A stretch of DNA of 64,000 nt, taken from Eretmocerus hayati. Its lineage: Eukaryota; Arthropoda; Insecta; Hymenoptera; Aphelinidae. Position 1 is the first letter of the stretch; each line of letters begins with the position of its first letter. Made by a program: the position numbers and the translations under genes. Positions 28,801 to 43,099 of this stretch are shown here, piece by piece. The stretch spans positions 96,950,976 through 97,014,975 of the forward strand of contig CM056742.1 of NCBI GenBank assembly GCA_029851415.1, read 5' to 3'. The notes under the pieces were generated by a model. That model was not told the origin of the DNA. It saw only the letters and a program-made list of their open reading frames with translations, and searched no databases.

Positions 28801-31800
28801 CACCCTCGAGTTCAGTCCCTTGGTGAAGAGAAGTGAGAGGAGGATCTCGCCCAATCCTAGGAAGGCAACCAACCCCCAAGCCCCTGAATCCTCGGACCCG
28901 ATCAACCCCGAGTTCAGTCTTTTGGTGAAGAGAAGCGAGAGGAGGATCTTACCCAAATCCTAGGAAGGCAACCAACCCCCAAGCCCCAGAGTCCTCGGAC
29001 CCGATCACCCCCGAGTTCAGTCTTTTGGTGAAGAGAAGCGAGAGGAGGATCTTACCCAAATCCTAGGAAGACAACCAATCCCCAAGCCCCCAAATCCTCG
29101 GACCCGGTCACCCTCGACTTCAGTCCCTTGGTGGAGAGGAGCGAGAGGAGGATCTTACCCAAATCCTAAGAAAGCAACCAACCCCCAAGCCCCCAAATCC
29201 TCGGACCCGGTCACCCTCGACTTCAGTCCCTTGGTGAAGAGAAGCGAGAGGAGGATCTCGCCCAATCCTAGGAAGGCAACCAACCCCCAAGCCCCTGAAT
29301 CCTCGGACCCGATCACCCCCGAGTTCAGTTTTTTTGGTGGAGAGAAGCGAGAGGAGGATCTCGCCCAATCCTAGGAAGGCAACCAACCCACAAGCCCCTG
29401 AATCCTCGGACCCGATCACCCCCGAGTTCAGTCTTTTGGTGAAGAGAAGCGAGAGAAGGATCTTAACCGAATCCTAGGAAGGCCACCAACCCCCAAGCTC
29501 CCAAATCCTCGGACCCGGTCACCCTCGAGTTCAGTCCCTTGGTGAAGAGAAGTGAGAGGAGGATCTCGCCCAATCCTAGGAAGGCAACCAACCCCCAAGC
29601 CCCTGAATCCTCGGACCCGATCAACCCCGAGCTCAGTCTTTTGGTGAAGAGAAGCGAGAGGAGGATCTTACCCAAATCCTAGGAAGGCAACCAACCCCCA
29701 AGCCCCAGAATCCTCGGACCCGATCACCCCCGAGTTCAGTCTTTTGGTGAAGAGAAGCGAGAGGAGGATCTTACCCGAATCCTAGGAAGACAACCAACCC
29801 TCAAGCCCCGAAATCCTCGGATCCGGTCACCCTCGAGTTCAGTCCCTTGGTGAAGAGGAGCGAGAGGAGGATCTCGCCCAATCCTAGGAATGCAACCAAC
29901 CCCCAAGCCCCTGAATCCTCGGACCCGATCACCCCCGATTTCAGTCTTTTGGTGAAGAGAAGCGAGAGGAGGATCTTACCCAAATCCTAGGAGGACAACC
30001 AACCCCCAAGCCCCCAAATCCTCGGACCCGGTCCCCCTCGAGTTCAGTCCCTTGGTGAAGAAAAGCGAGAGGAGGATCTCGCCCAATCCTAGGAAGGCAA
30101 CCAACCCCCAAGCCCCTGAATCCTCGGACCCGATCACCCCCGAGTTCAGTCTTTTGGTGAAGAGCAGCGAGAGGAGGATCTCGCCCAATCCTAGGAAGGC
30201 AACCAACCCACAAGCCCCTGAATCCTCGGACCCGATCACCCTTGAGTTCAGTCTTTTGGTGAAGAGAAGGGAGAGGAGGATCTTACCCAGATCCTAGGAA
30301 GGCCACCAACCCCCAAGCCCCCAAATCCTCGGACCCGGTCACCCTCGAGTTCAGTCACTTGGTGAAGAGAAGCGAGAGGAGGATCTCGCCCAATCCTAGG
30401 AAGGCAACCAACCCCCAAGCCCCTGAATCCTCGGACCCGATCACCCCCGAGTTCAGTCTTTTAGTGAAGAGAAGCGAGAGGAGGATCTTACCCAAATCCT
30501 AGGAAGGCAACCAACCCCCAAGCCCCTGAATCCTCGGACCCGGTCACCCTCGACTTCAGTCCCTTGGTGAAGAGAAGCGAGAGGAGGATCTTACCCAAAT
30601 CCTAAGAAAGCAACCAACCCCCAAGCCCCCAAATCCTCGGACCCGGTCACCCTCGACTTCAGTCCCTTGGTGAAGAGAAGCGAGCGGAGGATCTCACCCA
30701 ATCCTAGGAAGGCAACCAACCCCCAAGCCCCTGGATCCTCGGACCCGATCACCCCCGAGTTCAGTCCCTTGGTGAAGAGAAGCGAGAGGAGAATCTTGCC
30801 GGAATCCTAGAAAGGCAACCAACCCCAAGCCCCTGAATCCTCGGACCCGGTCACCCTCAAGTTCAGTCTTTTGGTGAAGAGAAGCGAGCGGAGGATCTTG
30901 CCCAAATCCTAGGAAGGCAACCAACCCCCAAGCCCCCAAATCCTCGGACCCGGTTACCCTCGAGTTCAGTCCCTTGGTGAAGAGAAGCGAGAGGAGGATT
31001 TCACCCAATCCTAGGAAGGCAACCAACCCCCAAGCCCCTGAATCCTCGGACCCGATCACCCCCGAGTTCAGTCTTTCGGTGAAGAGGAGCGAGAGGAGGA
31101 TCTTACCCAAATCCTAGGAAGGCAACCAACCCCCAAGCTCCTAAATCCTCGGGCCCGGTCACCCTCGAGTTCAGTCCCTTGGTGAAGAGGAGCGGGAGGA
31201 GGATCTCGCCCAATCCTAGGGAGGCACCAACCGCCAAGCCCCTGAATCCTCGGACCCGGTCACCCTCGAGTTCAGTCCCTTGGTGAAGAGAAGTGAGAGG
31301 AGGATCTCGCCCAATCCTAGGAAGGCAACCAACCCCCAAGCCCCTGAATCCTCGGACCCGATCAACCCCGAGTTCAGTCTTTTGGTGAAGAGAAGCGAGA
31401 GGAGGATCTTACCCAAATCCTAGGAAGGCAACCAACCCCAAGCCCCTGAATCCTCGGACCCGGTCACCCTCAAGTTCAGTCTTTTGGTGAAGAGAAGCGA
31501 GCGGAGGATCTTGCCCAAATCCTAGGAAGGCAACCAACCCCCAAGCCCCCAAATCCTCGGACCCGGTTACCCTCGAGTTCAGTCCCTTGGTGAAGAGAAG
31601 CGAGAGGAGGATTTCACCCAATCCTAGGAAGGCAACCAACCCCCAAGCCCCTGAATCCTCGGACCCGATCACCCCCGAGTTCAGTCTTTCGGTGAAGAGG
31701 AGCGAGAGGAGGATCTTACCCAAATCCTAGGAAGGCAACCAATCCCCAAGCCCCCAAATCCTCGGACCCGGTCACCCTCGACTTCAGTCCCTTGGTGGAG

Positions 31801-33012
31801 AGAAGCGAGAGGAGGATCTTACCCAAATCCTAAGAAAGCAACCAACCCCCAAGCCCCCAAATCCTCGGACCCGGTCACCCTCGACTTCAGTCCCTTGGTG
31901 AAGAGAAGCGAGAGGAGGATCTCGCCCAATCCTAGGAAGGCAACCAACCCCCAAGCCCCTGAATCCTCGGACCCGATCACACCCGAGTTCAGTTTTTTTG
32001 GTGGAGAGAAGCGAGAGGAGGATCTCGCCCAATCCTAGGAAGGCAACCAACCCACAAGCCCCTGAATCCTCGGACCCGATCACCCCCGAGTTCAGTCTTT
32101 TGGTGAAGAGAAGCGAGAGGAGGATCTTAACCGAATCCTAGGAAGGCCACCAACCCCCAAGCTCCCAAATCCTCGGACCCGGTCACCCTCGAGTTCAGTC
32201 CCTTGGTGAAGAGAAGTGAGAGGAGGATCTCGCCCAATCCTAGGAAGGCAACCAACCCCCAAGCCCCTGAATCCTCGGACCCGATCAACCCCGAGTTCAG
32301 TCTTTTGGTGAAGAGAAGCGAGAGGAGGATCTTACCCGAATCCTAGGAAGGCAACCAACCCCCAAGCCCCAGAATCCTCGGACCCGATCACCCCCGAGTT
32401 CAGTCTTTTGGTGAAGAGAAGCGAGAGGAGGATCTTACCCGAATCCTAGGAAGACAACCAACCCTCAAGCCCCGAAATCCTCGGATCCGGTCACCCTCGA
32501 GTTCAGTCCCTTGGTGAAGAGGAGCGAGAGGAGGATCTCGCCCAATCCTAGGAAGGCAACCAACCCCCAAGCCCCTGAATCCTCGGACCCGATCACCCCC
32601 GAGTTCAGTCTTATGGTGAGAGGAAGCGAGAGGAGGATCTCGCACAATCCTAGGAAGGCAACCAACCCCCAAGCCCCTGAATCCTCGGGCCCGATCACCC
32701 CCGAGTTCAGTCTTTCGGTGAAGAGGAGCGAGAGGAGGATCTTACCCAAATCCTAGGAAGGCAACCAACCCCCAAGCTCCTGAATCCTGGCACCCGGTCA
32801 CCTTCGAGTTCAGTCTTTCGGTGAAGAGGAGCGAGAGGAGGATCTTACCCAAATCCTAGGAAGGCAACCAACCCCCAAGCTCCTAAATCCTCGGGCCCGG
32901 TCACCCTCGAGTTCAGTCCCTTGGTGAAGAGGAGCGAGAGGAGGATCTCGCCCAATCCTAGGAAGGCAACCAACCCCCAAGCCCCTGAATCCTCGGACCC
33001 GATCACCCCCGA
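21895..33012 (+). repeat. 5,534-bp higher-order repeat, two tandem copies
   Basis: Sequence from about 21,895 to 27,478 recurs at an offset of exactly 5,534 bp (54 monomers). Every variant landmark I compared in the first copy is present in the second. These include the rare AATGCAACC variant at about 24,356 and 29,890, the CCTGGCACCC variant at about 27,254 and 32,788, and the seven-T run at about 23,795 and 29,329. The copies part at about 27,479 versus 33,013. Sharing of private variants over more than 5 kb indicates a very recent block duplication, or an assembly duplication. Confidence 0.85.
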
Positions 33013-36000
33013 GTTCAGTCTTATGGTGAGAGGAAGCGAGAGGAGGATCTCGCCCAATCCTAGGAAGGCAACCAACCCACAAGCCCCTGAATCCTCGGAC
33101 CCGATCACCCCCGAGTTCAGTCTTATGGTGAGAAGAAGCGAGAGGAGGATCTCGCACAATCCTAGGAAGGCAACCAACCCCCAAGCCCCTGAATCCTCGG
33201 ACCCGATCACCCCCGAGTTCAGTCTTTCGGTGAAGAGGAGCGAGAGGAGGATCTTACCCAAATCCTAGGAAGGCAACCAACCCCCAAGCTCCTAAATCCT
33301 CGGGCCCGGTCACCCTCGAGTTCAGTCCCTTGGTGAAGAGGAGCGGGAGGAGGATCTCGCCCAATCCTAGGGAGGCACCAACCGCCAAGCCCCTGAATCC
33401 TCGGACCCGGTCACCCTCGAGTTCAGTCCCTCGGTGAAGAGAAGTGAGAGGAGGATCTCGCCCAATCCTAGGAAGGCAACCAACCCCCAATCCCCTGAAT
33501 CCTCGGACCCGATCAACCCCGAGTTCAGTCTTTTGGTGAAGAGAAGCGAGAGGAGGATCTTACCCAAATCCTAGGAAGGCAACCAACCCCCAAGCCCCAG
33601 AATCCTCGGACCCGATCACCCCCGAGTTCAGTCTTTTGGTGAAGAGAAGCGAGAGGAGGATCTCGCCCAATCCTAGGAAGGCAACCAACCCCCAAGCCCC
33701 TGAATCCTCGGACCCGATCACCCCCGAGTTCAGTCTTTTAGTGAAGAGAAGCGAGAGGAGGATCTTACCCAAATCCTAGGGAGGCAACCAACCCCCAAGC
33801 CCCTGAATCCTCGGACCCGATCACCCCCGAATTCAGTCCCTTGGTGAAGAGAAGCGAGAGGAGAATCTTGCCCAAATCCTAGAAAGGCAACCAACCCCAA
33901 GCCCCTGAATCCTCGGACCCGGTCACCCTCGAGTTCAGTCCCTTGGTGAAGAGGAGCGGGAGGAGGATCTCGCCCAATCCTAGGGAGGCAACCAACCCCC
34001 AAGCCCCTGAATCCTCGGACCCGATCACCCCCGAGTTCAGTTTTTTGGTGGAGAGAAGCGAGAGGAGGATCTCGCCCAATCCTAGGAAGGCAACCAACCC
34101 ACAAGCCCCTGAATCCTCGGACCCGATCACCCCCGAGTTCAGTCTCTTGGTGAAGAGAAGCGAGAGGAGGATCTTAACCGAATCCTAGGAAGGCCACCAA
34201 CCCCCAAGCTCCCAAATCCTCGGACCCGGTCACCCTCGAGTTCAGTCCCTTGGTGAAGAGAAGTGAGAGGAGGATCTCGCCCAATCCTAGGAAGGCAACG
34301 AACCCCCAAGCCCCTGATTCCTCGGACCCGATCAACCCCGAGTTCAGTCTTTTGGTGAAGAGAAGCGAGAGGAGGATCTTACCCAAATCCTAAGAAAGCA
34401 ACCAACCCCCAAGCCCCCAAATCCTCGGACCCGGTCACCCTCGACTTCAGTCCCTTGGTGAAGAGAAGCGAGAGGAGGATCTCGCCCAATCCTAGGAAGG
34501 CAACCAACCCCCAAGCCCCTGAATCCTCGGACCCGATCACACCCGAGTTCAGTTTTTTTGGTGGAGAGAAGCGAGAGGAGGATCTCGCCCAATCCTAGGA
34601 AGGCAACCAACCCACAAGCCCCTGAATCCTCGGACCCGATCACCCCCGAGTTCAGTCTTTTGGTGAAGAGAAGCGAGAGGAGGATCTTAACCGAATCCTA
34701 GGAAGGCCACCAACCCCCAAGCTCCCAAATCCTCGGACCCGGTCACCCTCGAGTTCAGTCCCTTGGTGAAGAGAAGTGAGAGGAGGATCTCGCCCAATCC
34801 TAGGAAGGCAACCAACCCCCAAGCCCCTGAATCCTCGGACCCGATCAACCCCGAGTTCAGTCTTTTGGTGAAGAGAAGCGAGAGGAGGATCTTACCCGAA
34901 TCCTAGGAAGGCAACCAACCCCCAAGCCCCAGAATCCTCGGACCCGATCACCCCCGAGTTCAGTCTTTTGGTGAAGAGAAGCGAGAGGAGGATCTTACCC
35001 GAATCCTAGGAAGACAACCAACCCTCAAGCCCCGAAATCCTCGGATCCGGTCACCCTCGAGTTCAGTCCCTTGGTGAAGAGGAGCGAGAGGAGGATCTCG
35101 CCCAATCCTAGGAAGGCAACCAACCCCCAAGCCCCTGAATCCTCGGACCCGATCACCCCCGAGTTCAGTCTTATGGTGAGAGGAAGCGAGAGGAGGATCT
35201 CGCACAATCCTAGGAAGGCAACCAACCCCCAAGCCCCTGAATCCTCGGGCCCGATCACCCCCGAGTTCAGTCTTTCGGTGAAGAGGAGCGAGAGGAGGAT
35301 CTTACCCAAATCCTAGGAAGGCAACCAACCCCCAAGCTCCTGAATCCTCGCACCCGGTCACCCTCGAGTTCAGTCTTTCGGTGAAGAGGAGCGAGAGGAG
35401 GATCTTACCCAAATCCTAGGAAGGCAACCAACCCCCAAGCTCCTAAATCCTCGGGCCCGGTCACCCTCGAGTTCAGTCCCTTGGTGAAGAGGAGCGAGAG
35501 GAGGATCTCGCCCAATCCTAGGAAGGCAACCAACCCCCAAGCCCCTGAATCCTCGGACCCGATCACCCCCGAGTTCAGTCTTATGGTGAGAGGAAGCGAG
35601 AGGAGGATCTCGCCCAATCCTAGGAAGGCAACCAACCCACAAGCCCCTGAATCCTCGGACCCGATCACCCCCGAGTTCAGTCTTATGGTGAGAAGAAGCG
35701 AGAGGAGGATCTCGCACAATCCTAGGAAGGCAACCAACCCCCAAGCCCCTGAATCCTCGGACCCGATCACCCCCGAGTTCAGTCTTTCGGTGAAGAGGAG
35801 CGAGAGGAGGATCTTACCCAAATCCTAGGAAGGCAACCAACCCCCAAGCTCCTAAATCCTCGGGCCCGGTCACCCTCGAGTTCAGTCCCTTGGTGAAGAG
35901 GAGCGGGAGGAGGATCTCGCCCAATCCTAGGGAGGCACCAACCGCCAAGCCCCTGAATCCTCGGACCCGGTCACCCTCGAGTTCAGTCCCTCGGTGAAGA

Positions 36001-36200
36001 GAAGTGAGAGGAGGATCTCGCCCAATCCTAGGAAGGCAACCAACCCCCAATCCCCTGAATCCTCGGACCCGATCAACCCCGAGTTCAGTCTTTTGGTGAA
36101 GAGAAGCGAGAGGAGGATCTTACCCAAATCCTAGGAAGGCAACCAACCCCCAAGCCCCAGAATCCTCGGACCCGATCACCCCCGAGTTCAGTCTTTTGGT
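31800..36200 (+). repeat. 2,560-bp higher-order repeat, two copies
   Basis: Sequence from about 31.80 to 33.65 kb recurs 2,560 bp downstream, at about 34.36-36.21 kb. Shared private variants include AATCCCCTGAATCC at about 33,488 and 36,048, and CAGTCCCTCGGTG at about 33,425 and 35,985. A further 2,867-bp step joins about 33.69-34.39 kb to 36.56-37.25 kb, sharing the CGAATTCAG variant at about 33,828 and 36,695. Endpoints are approximate. Confidence 0.75.
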
Positions 36201-37799
36201 GAAGAGAAGCGAGAGGAGGATCTTACCCGAATCCTAGGAAGACAACCAACCCTCAAGCCCCGAAATCCTCGGATCCGGTCACCCTCGAGTTCAGTCCCTT
36301 GGTGAAGAGGAGCGAGAGGAGGATCTCGCCCAATCCTAGGAAGGCAACCAACCCCCAAGCCCCTGAATCCTCGGACCCGATCACCCCCGATTTCAGTCTT
36401 TTGGTGAAGAGAAGCGAGAGGAGGATCTTACCCAAATCCTAGGAAGACAACCAACCCCCAAGCCCCCAAATCCTCGGACCCGGTCACCCTCGAGTTCAGT
36501 ACTTGGTGGAAAGAAGCGAGAGGAGGATCTCGCCCAATCCTAGGAAGGCAACCAACCCCCAAGCCCCTGAATCCTCGGACCCGATCACCCCCGAGTTCAG
36601 TCTTTTAGTGAAGAGAAGCGAGAGGAGGATCTTACCCAAATCCTAGGGAGGCAACCAACCCCCAAGCCCCTGAATCCTCGGACCCGATCACCCCCGAATT
36701 CAGTCCCTTGGTGAAGAGAAGCGAGAGGAGAATCTTGCCCAAATCCTAGAAAGGCAACCAACCCCAAGCCCCTGAATCCTCGGACCCGGTCACCCTCGAG
36801 TTCAGTCCCTTGGTGAAGAGGAGCGGGAGGAGGATCTCGCCCAATCCTAGGGAGGCAACCAACCCCCAAGCCCCTGAATCCTCGGACCCGATCACCCCCG
36901 AGTTCAGTTTTTTGGTGGAGAGAAGCGAGAGGAGGATCTCGCCCAATCCTAGGAAGGCAACCAACCCACAAGCCCCTGAATCCTCGGACCCGATCACCCC
37001 CGAGTTCAGTCTCTTGGTGAAGAGAAGCGAGAGGAGGATCTTAACCGAATCCTAGGAAGGCCACCAACCCCCAAGCTCCCAAATCCTCGGACCCGGTCAC
37101 CCTCGAGTTCAGTTCCTTGGTGAAGAGAAGTGAGAGGAGGATCTCGCCCAATCCTAGGAAGGCAACGAACCCCCAAGCCCCTGATTCCTCGGACCCGATC
37201 AACCCCGAGTTCAGTCTTTTGGTGAAGAGAAGCGAGAGGAGGATCTTACCCAAATCCTAGGAAGGCAACCAACCCCCAAGCCCCAGAATCCTCGGACCCG
37301 ATCAACCCCGAGTTCAGTCTTTTGGTGAAGAGAAGCGAGAGGAGGATCTTACCCGAATCCTAGGAAGACAACCAACCCCCAAGCCCCTGAATCCTCGGAC
37401 CCGATCACCCCCGAGTTCAGTCACTTGGTGAAGAGAAGCGAGAGGAGGATCTCGCCCAATCCTAGGAAGGCAACCAACCCCCAAGCCCCTGAATCCTCGG
37501 ACCCGATCACCCCCGAGTTCAGTCTTTTAGTGAAGAGAAGCGAGAGGAGGATCTTACCCAAATCCTAGGAAGGCAACCAACCCCCAAGCCCCTGAATCCT
37601 CGGACCCGGTCAACCTCGACTTCAGTCCCTTGGTGAAGAGAAGCGAGAGGAGGATCTTACCCAAATCCTAAGAAAGCAACCAACCCCCAAGCCCCCAAAT
37701 CCTCGGACCCGGTCACCCTCGACTTCAGTCCCTTGGTGAAGAGAAGCGAGCGGAGGATCTCACCCAATCCTAGGGAGGCAACCAACCCCCAAGCCCCTG

Positions 37800-40700
37800 A
37801 ATCCTCGGACCCGATCACCCCCGAGTTCAGTTTTTTGGTGGAGAGAAGCGAGAGGAGGATCTCGCCCAATCCTAGGAAGGCAACCAACCCACAAGCCCCT
37901 GAATCCTCGGACCCGATCACCCCCGAGTTCAGTCTCTTGGTGAAGAGAAGCGAGAGGAGGATCTTAACCGAATCCTAGGAAGGCCACCAACCCCCAAGCT
38001 CCCAAATCCTCGGACCCGGTCACCCTCGAGTTCAGTCCCTTGGTGAAGAGAAGTGAGAGGAGGATCTCGCCCAATCCTAGGAAGGCAACGAACCCCCAAG
38101 CCCCTGATTCCTCGGACCCGATCAACCCCGAGTTCAGTCTTTTGGTGAAGAGAAGCGAGAGGAGGATCTTACCCAAATCCTAGGAAGGCAACCAACCCCC
38201 AAGCCCCAGAATCCTCGGACCCGATCAACCCCGAGTTCAGTCTTTTGGTGAAGAGAAGCGAGAGGAGGATCTTACCCGAATCCTAGGAAGACAACCAACC
38301 CCCAAGCCCCTGAATCCTCGGACCCGATCACCCCCGAGTTCAGTCTTTTGGTGAAGAGAAGCGAGAGGAGGATCTCGCCCAATCCTAGGAAGGCAACCAA
38401 CCCACAAGCCCCTGAATCCTCGGACCCGATCACCCTTGAGTTCAGTCTTTTGGTAAAGAGAAGCGAGAGGAGGATCTTACCCAAATCCTAGGAAGGCCAC
38501 CAACCCCCAAGCCCCCAAATCCTCGGACACGGTCACCCTCGAGTTCAGTCACTTGGTGAAGAGAAGCGAGAGGAGGATCTCGCCCAATCCTAGGAAGGCA
38601 ACCAACCCCCAAGCCCCTGAATCCTCGGACCCGATCACCCCCGAGTTCAGTCTTTTAGTGAAGAGAAGCGAGAGGAGGATCTTACCCAAATCCTAGGAAG
38701 GCAACCAACCCCCAAGCCCCTGAATCCTCGGACCCGGTCACCCTCGACTTCAGTCCCTTGGTGAAGAGAAGCGAGAGGAGGATCTTACCCAAATCCTAGG
38801 AAGGCCACCAACCCCCAAGCCCCCAAATCCTCGGACCCGGTCACCCTCGAGTTCAGTCACTTGGTGAAGAGAAGCGAGCGGGGGATCTCACCCAATCCTA
38901 GGAAGGCAACCAACCCCCAAGCCCCTGAATCCTCGGACCCGATCACCCCCGAGTTCAGTCCCTTGGTGAAGAGAAGCGAGAGGAGAATCTTGCCGAAATC
39001 CTAGAAAGGCAACCAACCCCAAGCCCCTGAATCCTCGGACCCGGTCACCCTCGACTTCAGTCCCTTGGTGAAGAGAAGCGAGAGGAGGATCTTACCCAAA
39101 TCCTAGGAAGGCCACCAACCCCCAAGCCCCCAAATCCTCGGACCCGGTCACCCTCGAGTTCAGTCACTTGGTGAAGAGAAGCGAGAGGAGGATCTCGCCC
39201 AATCCTAGGAAGGCAACCAACCCCCAAGCCCCTGAATCCTCGGACCCGATCACCCCCGAGTTCAGTCTTTTAGTGAAGAGAAGCGAGAGGAGGATCTTAC
39301 CCAAATCCTAGGAAGGCAACCAACCCCCAAGCCCCTGAATCCTCGGACCCGGTCACCCTCGACTTCAGTCCCTTGGTGAAGAGAAGCGAGAGGAGGATCT
39401 TACCCAAATCCTAAGAAAGCAACCAACCCCCAAGCCCCCAAATCCTCGGACCCGGTCACCCTCGACTTCAGTCCCTTGGTGAAGAGAAGCGAGCGGGGGA
39501 TCTCACCCAATCCTAGGAAGGCAACCAACCCCCAAGCCCCTGAATCCTCGGACCCGATCACCCCCGAGTTCAGTCCCTTGGTGAAGAGAAGCGAGAGGAG
39601 AATCTTGCCGAAATCCTAGAAAGGCAACCAACCCCAAGCCCCTGAATCCTCGGACCCGGTCACCCTCGACTTCAGTCCCTTGGTGAAGAGAAGCGAGAGG
39701 AGGATCTTACCCAAATCCTAGGAAGGCCACCAACCCCCAAGCCCCCAAATCCTCGGACCCGGTCACCCTCGAGTTCAGTCACTTGGTGAAGAGAAGCGAG
39801 AGGAGGATCTCGCCCAATCCTAGGAAGGCAACCAACCCCCAAGTCCCTGAATCCTCGGACCCGATCACCCCCGAGTTCAGTCTTTTAGTGAAGAGAAGCG
39901 AGAGGAGGATCTTACCCAAATCCTAGGAAGGCAACCAACCCCCAAGCCCCTGAATCCTCGGACCCGATCACCCCCGAGTTCAGTTTTTTGGTGGAGAGAA
40001 GCGAGAGGAGGATCTCGCCCAATCCCAGGAAGGCAACCAACCCACAAGCCCCTGAATCCTCGGACCCGATCACCCCCGAGTTCAGTCTCTTGGTGAAGAG
40101 AAGCGAGAGGAGGATCTTAACCGAATCCTAGGAAGGCCACCAACCCCCAAGCTCCCAAATCCTCGGACCCGGTCACCCTCGAGTTCAGTCCCTTGGTGAA
40201 GAGAAGTGAGAGGAGGATCTCGCCCAATCCTAGGAAGGCAACGAACCCCCAAGCCCCTGATTCCTCGGACCCGATCAACCCCGAGTTCAGTCTTTTGGTG
40301 AAGAGAAGCGAGAGGAGGATCTTACCCAAATCCTAGGAAGGCAACCAACCCCCAAGCCCCAGAATCCTCGGACCCGATCAACCCCGAGTTCAGTCTTTTG
40401 GTGAAGAGAAGCGAGAGGAGGATCTTACCCGAATCCTAGGAAGACAACCAACCCCCAAGCCCCTGAATCCTCGGACCCGATCACCCCCGAGTTCAGTCTT
40501 TTGGTGAAGAGAAGCGAGAGGAGGATCTCGCCCAATCCTAGGAAGGCAACCAACCCACAAGCCCCTGAATCCTCGGACCCGATCACCCTTGAGTTCAGTC
40601 TTTTGGTAAAGAGAAGCGAGAGGAGGATCTTACCCAAATCCTAGGAAGGCCACCAACCCCCAAGCCCCCAAATCCTCGGACCCGGTCACCCTCGAGTTCA

Positions 40701-40950
40701 GTCACTTGGTGAAGAGAAGCGAGAGGAGGATCTCGCCCAATCCTAGGAAGGCAACCAACCCCCAAGCCCCTGAATCCTCGGACCCGATCACCCCCGAGTT
40801 CAGTCTTTTAGTGAAGAGAAGCGAGAGGAGGATCTTACCCAAATCCTAGGAAGGCAACCAACCCCCAAGCCCCTGAATCCTCGGACCCGGTCACCCTCGA
40901 CTTCAGTCCCTTGGTGAAGAGAAGCGAGAGGAGGATCTTACCCAAATCCT
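37800..40950 (+). repeat. 2,153-bp higher-order repeat (21 monomers), two copies
   Basis: Landmarks at 37,964 and 38,272 recur at 40,117 and 40,425. The shared variant CAACGAACCCCC followed by CCTGATTCC occurs at about 38,086 and 40,239. Within 38.7-39.8 kb there is also a repeated ATCTTGCCGAAATCC and GCGGGGGATC pattern. The step is an odd number of monomers, so copies join out of the A/B dimer phase at their junction. Confidence 0.7.
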
Positions 40951-43099
40951 AAGAAAGCAACCAACCCCCAAGCCCCCAAATCCTCGGACCCGGTCACCCT
41001 CGACTTCAGTCCCTTGGTGAAGAGAAGCGAGCGGGGGATCTCACCCAATCCTAGGAAGGCAACCAACCCCCAAGCCCCTGAATCCTCGGACCCGATCACC
41101 CCCGAGTTCAGTCCCTTGGTGAAGAGAAGCGAGAGGAGAATCTTGCCGAAATCCTAGAAAGGCAACCAACCCCAAGCCCCTGAATCCTCGGACCCGGTCA
41201 CCCTCAAGATCAGTCTTTTGGTGAAGAGAAGCGAGCGGAGGATCTTGCCCGAATCCTAGGAAGGCAACCAACCCCCAAGCCCCCAAATCCTCGGACCCGG
41301 TTACCCTCGAGTTCAGTCCCTTGGTGAAGAGAAGCGAGAGGAGGATTTCACCCAATCCTAGGAAGGCAACCAACCCCCAAGCCCCTGAATCCTCGGACTC
41401 GATCTTCTCCGAGTTCAGTCTTTTGGTGAAGAGAAGCGAGAGGAGGATCTCACCAAAATCCTAGGAAGACAACCAACCCCCGAGCCCCTGAATCCTCGGA
41501 CCCGATCACCCCCGAGTTCAGTCTTATGGTGAGAAGAAGCGAGAGGAGGATCTCGCACAATCCTAGGAAGGCAACCAACCCCCAAGCCCCTGAATCCTCG
41601 GACCCGATCACCCCCGAGTTCAGTCTTTCGGTGAAGAGGAGCGAGAGGAGGATCTTACCCAAATCCTAGGAAGGCAACCAACTCCAAGCCCCTGAATCCT
41701 CGGACCCGGTCACCCTCAAGTTCAGTCTTTTGGTGAAGAGAAGCGAGAGGAGGATCTTACCCAAATCCTAGGAAGACAACCAATCCCCAAGCCCCCAAAT
41801 CCTCGGACCTGGTCACCCTCGACTTCAGTCCCTCGGTGAAGAGAAGCGAGAGGAGGATCTTACCCAAATCCTAAGAAAGCAACCAACCCCCAAGCCCCCA
41901 AATCCTCGGACCCGGTCACCCTCGAGTTCAGTCACTTGGTGAAGAGAAGCGAGAGGAGGATCTCGCCCAATCCTAGGAAGGCAACCAACCCCCAAGCCCC
42001 TGAATCCTCGGACCCGATCACCCCCGAGTTCAGTCTTTTAGTGAAGAGAAGCGAGAGGAGGATCTTACCCAAATCCTAGGAAGGCAACCAACCCCCGAGC
42101 CCCTGAATCCTCGGACCCGGTCACCCTCGACTTCAGTCCCTTGGTGAAGAGAAGCGAGAGGAGGATCTTACCCAAATCCTAAGAAAGCAACCAACCCCCA
42201 AGGCCCCAAATCCTCGGACCCGGTCACCCTCGACTTCAGTCCCTTGGTGAAGAGAAGCGAGCGGAGGATCTCACCCAATCCTAGGAAGGCAACCAACCCC
42301 CAAGCCCCTGAATCCTCGGACTCGATCGACCCCGAGTTCAGTCTTTTGGTGAAGAGAAGCGAGAGGAGGATCTCACCAAAATCCTAGGAAGACAACCAAC
42401 CCCCAAGCCCCCGAATCCTCGGACCCGATCACCCCCGAGTTCAGTCTCTTGGTGAAGAGAAGCGAGAGGAGAATCTTGCCCAAATCCTAGAACGGCAACC
42501 AACCCCAAGCCCCTGAATCCTCGGACCCGGTCACCCTCAAGTTCAGTCTTTTGGTGAAGAGAAGCGAGCGGAGGATCTTGCCCAAATCCTAGGAAGGCAA
42601 CCAACCCCCAAGCCCCCAAATCCTCGGACCCGGTTACCCTCGAGTTCAGTCCCTTGGTGAAGAGAAGCGAGAGGAGGATTTCTTCCAATCCTAGGATGGC
42701 AACCAACCCCCAAGCCCCTGAATCCTCGGACTCGATCACCTCCGAGTTCAGTCTTTTGGTGAAGAGAAGCGAGAGGAGGATCTCACCAAAATCCTAGGAA
42801 GACAACCAACCCCCAAGCCCCTGAATCCTCGGACCCGATCACCCCCGAGTTCAGTTTTATGGTGAGAAGAAGCGAGAGGAGGATCTCGCACAATCCTAGG
42901 AAGGCAACCAACCCCCAAGCCCCTGAATCCTCGGACCCGATCACCCCCGAGTTCAGTCTTTCGGTGAAGAGGAGCGAGAGGAGGATCTTACCCAAATCCT
43001 AGGAAGGCAACAAACCCCCAAGCTCCTAAATCCTCGGACCCGGTCACCCTCGACTTCAGTCCCTTGGTGAAGAGAAGCGAGCGGAGGATCTCACCCAAT

